The notes under the pieces: model-generated
Seen by the model: the letters and a program-made list of their open reading frames with translations, nothing else
Databases searched by the model: none
What the model was told of the DNA's origin: nothing
Program-made: the position numbers and the translations under genes
Source of the DNA: Candidatus Methylopumilus planktonicus
GTDB lineage: Bacteria; Pseudomonadota; Gammaproteobacteria; Burkholderiales; Methylophilaceae
DNA length: 64,000 bases
Assembly: GCF_006364715.1 (NCBI RefSeq)
Contig: NZ_CP040984.1
Coordinates: 372,001-436,000 of the forward strand
Direction of reading: 5' to 3'
Shown: positions 62,382-64,000 of the stretch, piece after piece
Numbering within the stretch: position 1 is the first letter of the stretch
Layout of the letters: every line of letters starts with the position of its first letter

Positions 62382-63545
62382 TTTACTTTTTGATTTCAAC
62401 TTTTTTTTAGCCGCAGATCGCTCTCCTCTGCTGTTATATATGAAATTTTGAAAATCTAACTCATCTTCAAATCTTGCCGCCTGTTGCTTGTCAGCCCTCA
62501 ATTGGTGGGCTTTCAGAGCCTCTTCTTCCCCAGCCTCTTGTAGTCTATGTTGTAGCTCTTCGGCCCAAATTTTCTCTTCTTTTTCTCTGATTTCATTTTC
62601 GAAGTGATCAACTTTACTAACAATAAATTTGGCAAATCGGTTTACTATCAACTCATCTAATTCAAGATTTGGGGGGAGAATTGCATTGATGTGTAAATCT
62701 GCGTAATCACTTTCTCTGTCAAATTTTCTTACTCCTGTCCCCAACATTACACACATTGAATTATTTTGACTGAGATAGTTTTGTAAATGACGTGCAAGCA
62801 TTGTTGTAGTTGCAAATGGTTTAACTTCTCGTATTTCTAAATATTTCATAATTACAATACGAGCCCGAGCCAATCTTTCCTTATATGTTTCAGCTTGCTG
62901 TAATTCAAGTTGGCTGAGTTGCACTGCTCCAGTAATTGTTATCTCACTAATCCATTTAGTAAAATCCTCAATTTTAATATCAGAATGTTTTGCAACTTGT
63001 AATACAGAGCCGTATTTAAAAATTTGAGCTGTACCTATATCACCAAATATAAATCTAATAATTAGTGATGCGTCAGGTGTATTAGATTGTACTTTGACGT
63101 TATGTTCTTTAAACAGCTCTCTTATTTTTGCGTATAAAAAATCACCATTCTCAGCATTTTCTGCTTCAATAAAAATTGAATAAGCTTCACTAATAGCTTG
63201 ATATCTTTGTTTTCTAAATGCTTCTTTAGCAATATTGTATTTTTTTCGAACAGCAATGATTCTTTTTAACCAATCATTTACTTGCTGTTCTTGTAGCTTC
63301 ATTTTATTTTCCCACTCCGCTAATCTTTGTTTTGATGTGTCATTAAGAATAATCGGATTTGCTTCACGCTCTTTGCGCATCTGTTCTGATGCTTTACGAA
63401 TTGTTTCAAAACGTTCTAATATGTCTGGGGGGAGCGTTGATTTTAATTTTGCTAAATTAGATTTAGCATTAGCTGTTCGTGTTTGTTTTTTTTGTGGGAG
63501 TTTAGATTTATTATTTGCTTTCTTTATCGCCATAATGTAGTCCAT
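62376..63545 (-). CDS. Coiled-coil hypothetical protein of the element
   Basis: A 389-residue highly charged protein. Basic N-terminus (MAIKKANNKSKLPQKKQ), a long coiled coil at about 50-130, a central globular part (DASLIIRFIFGDIGTAQIFKYG, ARHLQNYLSQNNSMCVMLGTGV) and a second coiled coil with E/K/A repeats to a KKKLKSKSKK tail. Not recognised as a named family. ATG at 63545 or 63533 are both possible starts. It lies 34 nt downstream of the second recombinase on the same strand, suggesting one transcript and a role in mobility or maintenance (inference). Confidence 0.7.
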   Translation of the reverse strand: MDYIMAIKKANNKSKLPQKKQTRTANAKSNLAKLKSTLPPDILERFETIRKASEQMRKEREANPIILNDTSKQRLAEWENKMKLQEQQVNDWLKRIIAVRKKYNIAKEAFRKQRYQAISEAYSIFIEAENAENGDFLYAKIRELFKEHNVKVQSNTPDASLIIRFIFGDIGTAQIFKYGSVLQVAKHSDIKIEDFTKWISEITITGAVQLSQLELQQAETYKERLARARIVIMKYLEIREVKPFATTTMLARHLQNYLSQNNSMCVMLGTGVRKFDRESDYADLHINAILPPNLELDELIVNRFAKFIVSKVDHFENEIREKEEKIWAEELQHRLQEAGEEEALKAHQLRADKQQAARFEDELDFQNFIYNSRGERSAAKKKLKSKSKK

Positions 63546-63579
63546 TTATAGTTGATAAAGAAACTTTAGCATAGGTAAA

Positions 63580-64000
63580 TTAACTTTCAATTAGTTTTCG
63601 AGTTGCTAATCCACTTAATTGTTCAATTGCTTTTACAGCATCTAAGTGACTGTAATGTTTTTCAATCATTACAACTGATGTTCCCATTTGTTTTGCTAAC
63701 GTGTGTATGTTTACGTTGTCATACGTCAATGCAAACGTAGCATAAGTGTGTCGTATGCTGTAAAACGAACGTGGTTTAAGTGTAATAGGGCAAATAAGCA
63801 ACTTCATTTCTTTTAAATAACCAATAAACATTCTAAAAAAACTACTTGGCTTAACCATTTTAGGTATTTGATTTAATTTTCCATTACGTTTACTGCAAAA
63901 TTCTATATATCGAAAGATGTAATCTTGTTTATTTGCATTTAGTATATCTTCTAACGACATATTAAAATTACGTTCTGCAATTCTACGCAGAGCTTGTATT
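63580..64000 (-). CDS. Tyrosine recombinase, C-terminal part; 5' end beyond the window
   Basis: The frame stays open from the internal ATG at 63960 to the window edge (reading IQALRRIAERNFN before it), so the gene continues to the right. The visible part has the box II region RSFYSIRHTYATFAL, with Tyr in place of the usual His, then HTLAKQMGTSVVMIEKHYSHL carrying the nucleophile tyrosine. This is the phage-integrase subfamily with LAKQMGTS. It is distinct from the short recombinase at 61714. Confidence 0.87.
   Translation of the reverse strand, partial: IQALRRIAERNFNMSLEDILNANKQDYIFRYIEFCSKRNGKLNQIPKMVKPSSFFRMFIGYLKEMKLLICPITLKPRSFYSIRHTYATFALTYDNVNIHTLAKQMGTSVVMIEKHYSHLDAVKAIEQLSGLATRKLIES

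Noticed and set aside
1..64000. CRISPR arrays, transposase-type insertion sequences and rRNA genes
   Set aside because: None seen: no regularly spaced direct repeats, no transposase motif, no rRNA signature.

Overview
The window looks like chromosome of a small, AT-rich betaproteobacterium, most plausibly a methylotroph of the Methylophilaceae type (Methylopumilus / OM43-like). Reasons: AT-rich codon use, very tight gene packing with many 1-10 nt overlaps, a 14-subunit nuo operon followed by a DUF2818 gene, PrmB, RlmJ and NlpD-type genes of proteobacterial kind, and a stand-alone pqqA gene for the precursor of pyrroloquinoline quinone, the cofactor of methanol dehydrogenases. The lineage is inferred from gene content and protein motifs seen by eye; no database was searched.

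Positions 1-25,000 hold housekeeping genes in short alternating clusters. They include rluB (5' end off the window), prmB, dapE, an ArsC-like gene and dapD (lysine/peptidoglycan precursor), an M48 lipoprotein protease, kup, xseA, dsbB, cysM, a DEDDy exonuclease, rlmD, an L,D-transpeptidase, a queuosine-precursor transporter, nagZ, a Bax-inhibitor-1 protein, tadA, a nitroreductase, a thioredoxin, nlpD, surE, wrbA, purB, rlmJ, a family 5 uracil-DNA glycosylase, a tautomerase, uvrC and pgsA. Positions 24,981-29,254 carry tRNA-Gly, tRNA-Cys and two tRNA-Leu genes around an RpfE-like gene, recJ, tpiA and secG. Positions 29,294-43,863 are the complete nuoA-N operon plus DUF2818. Positions 43,854-52,302 hold an epimerase-like gene, tRNA-Val and the translation block thrS-infC-rpmI-rplT-pheS-pheT-ihfA-merR, ending in tRNA-Pro. 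infC starts at AUC, and the MerR gene seems to start at a CTG inside ihfA. Positions 52,400-56,500 hold an SpmA/SpmB-like fusion, small conserved proteins, pqqA, a Gfo/Idh oxidoreductase and two small envelope proteins.

From tRNA-Lys(CTT) at 56,573-56,648 onward the window is accessory. The 5' half of this tRNA gene and its upstream DNA recur twice more (57,970-58,094 and 58,743-58,811). The copies delimit two small cassettes without a recombinase: HTH regulator + membrane protein + AraC-type regulator, and a cation-efflux-like transporter. A third, longer segment then runs to the window end with orphan small genes, a DUF6641-like gene, a short complete tyrosine recombinase among unusual AAGTATTACTT palindromes, a coiled-coil protein and the end of a second recombinase. 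The duplicated part is the 5' half and promoter side of the tRNA rather than the usual 3' half, which makes this the most unusual region. A G9 tract inside a promoter spacer and five G-runs beside the tRNA add possible regulatory novelty.
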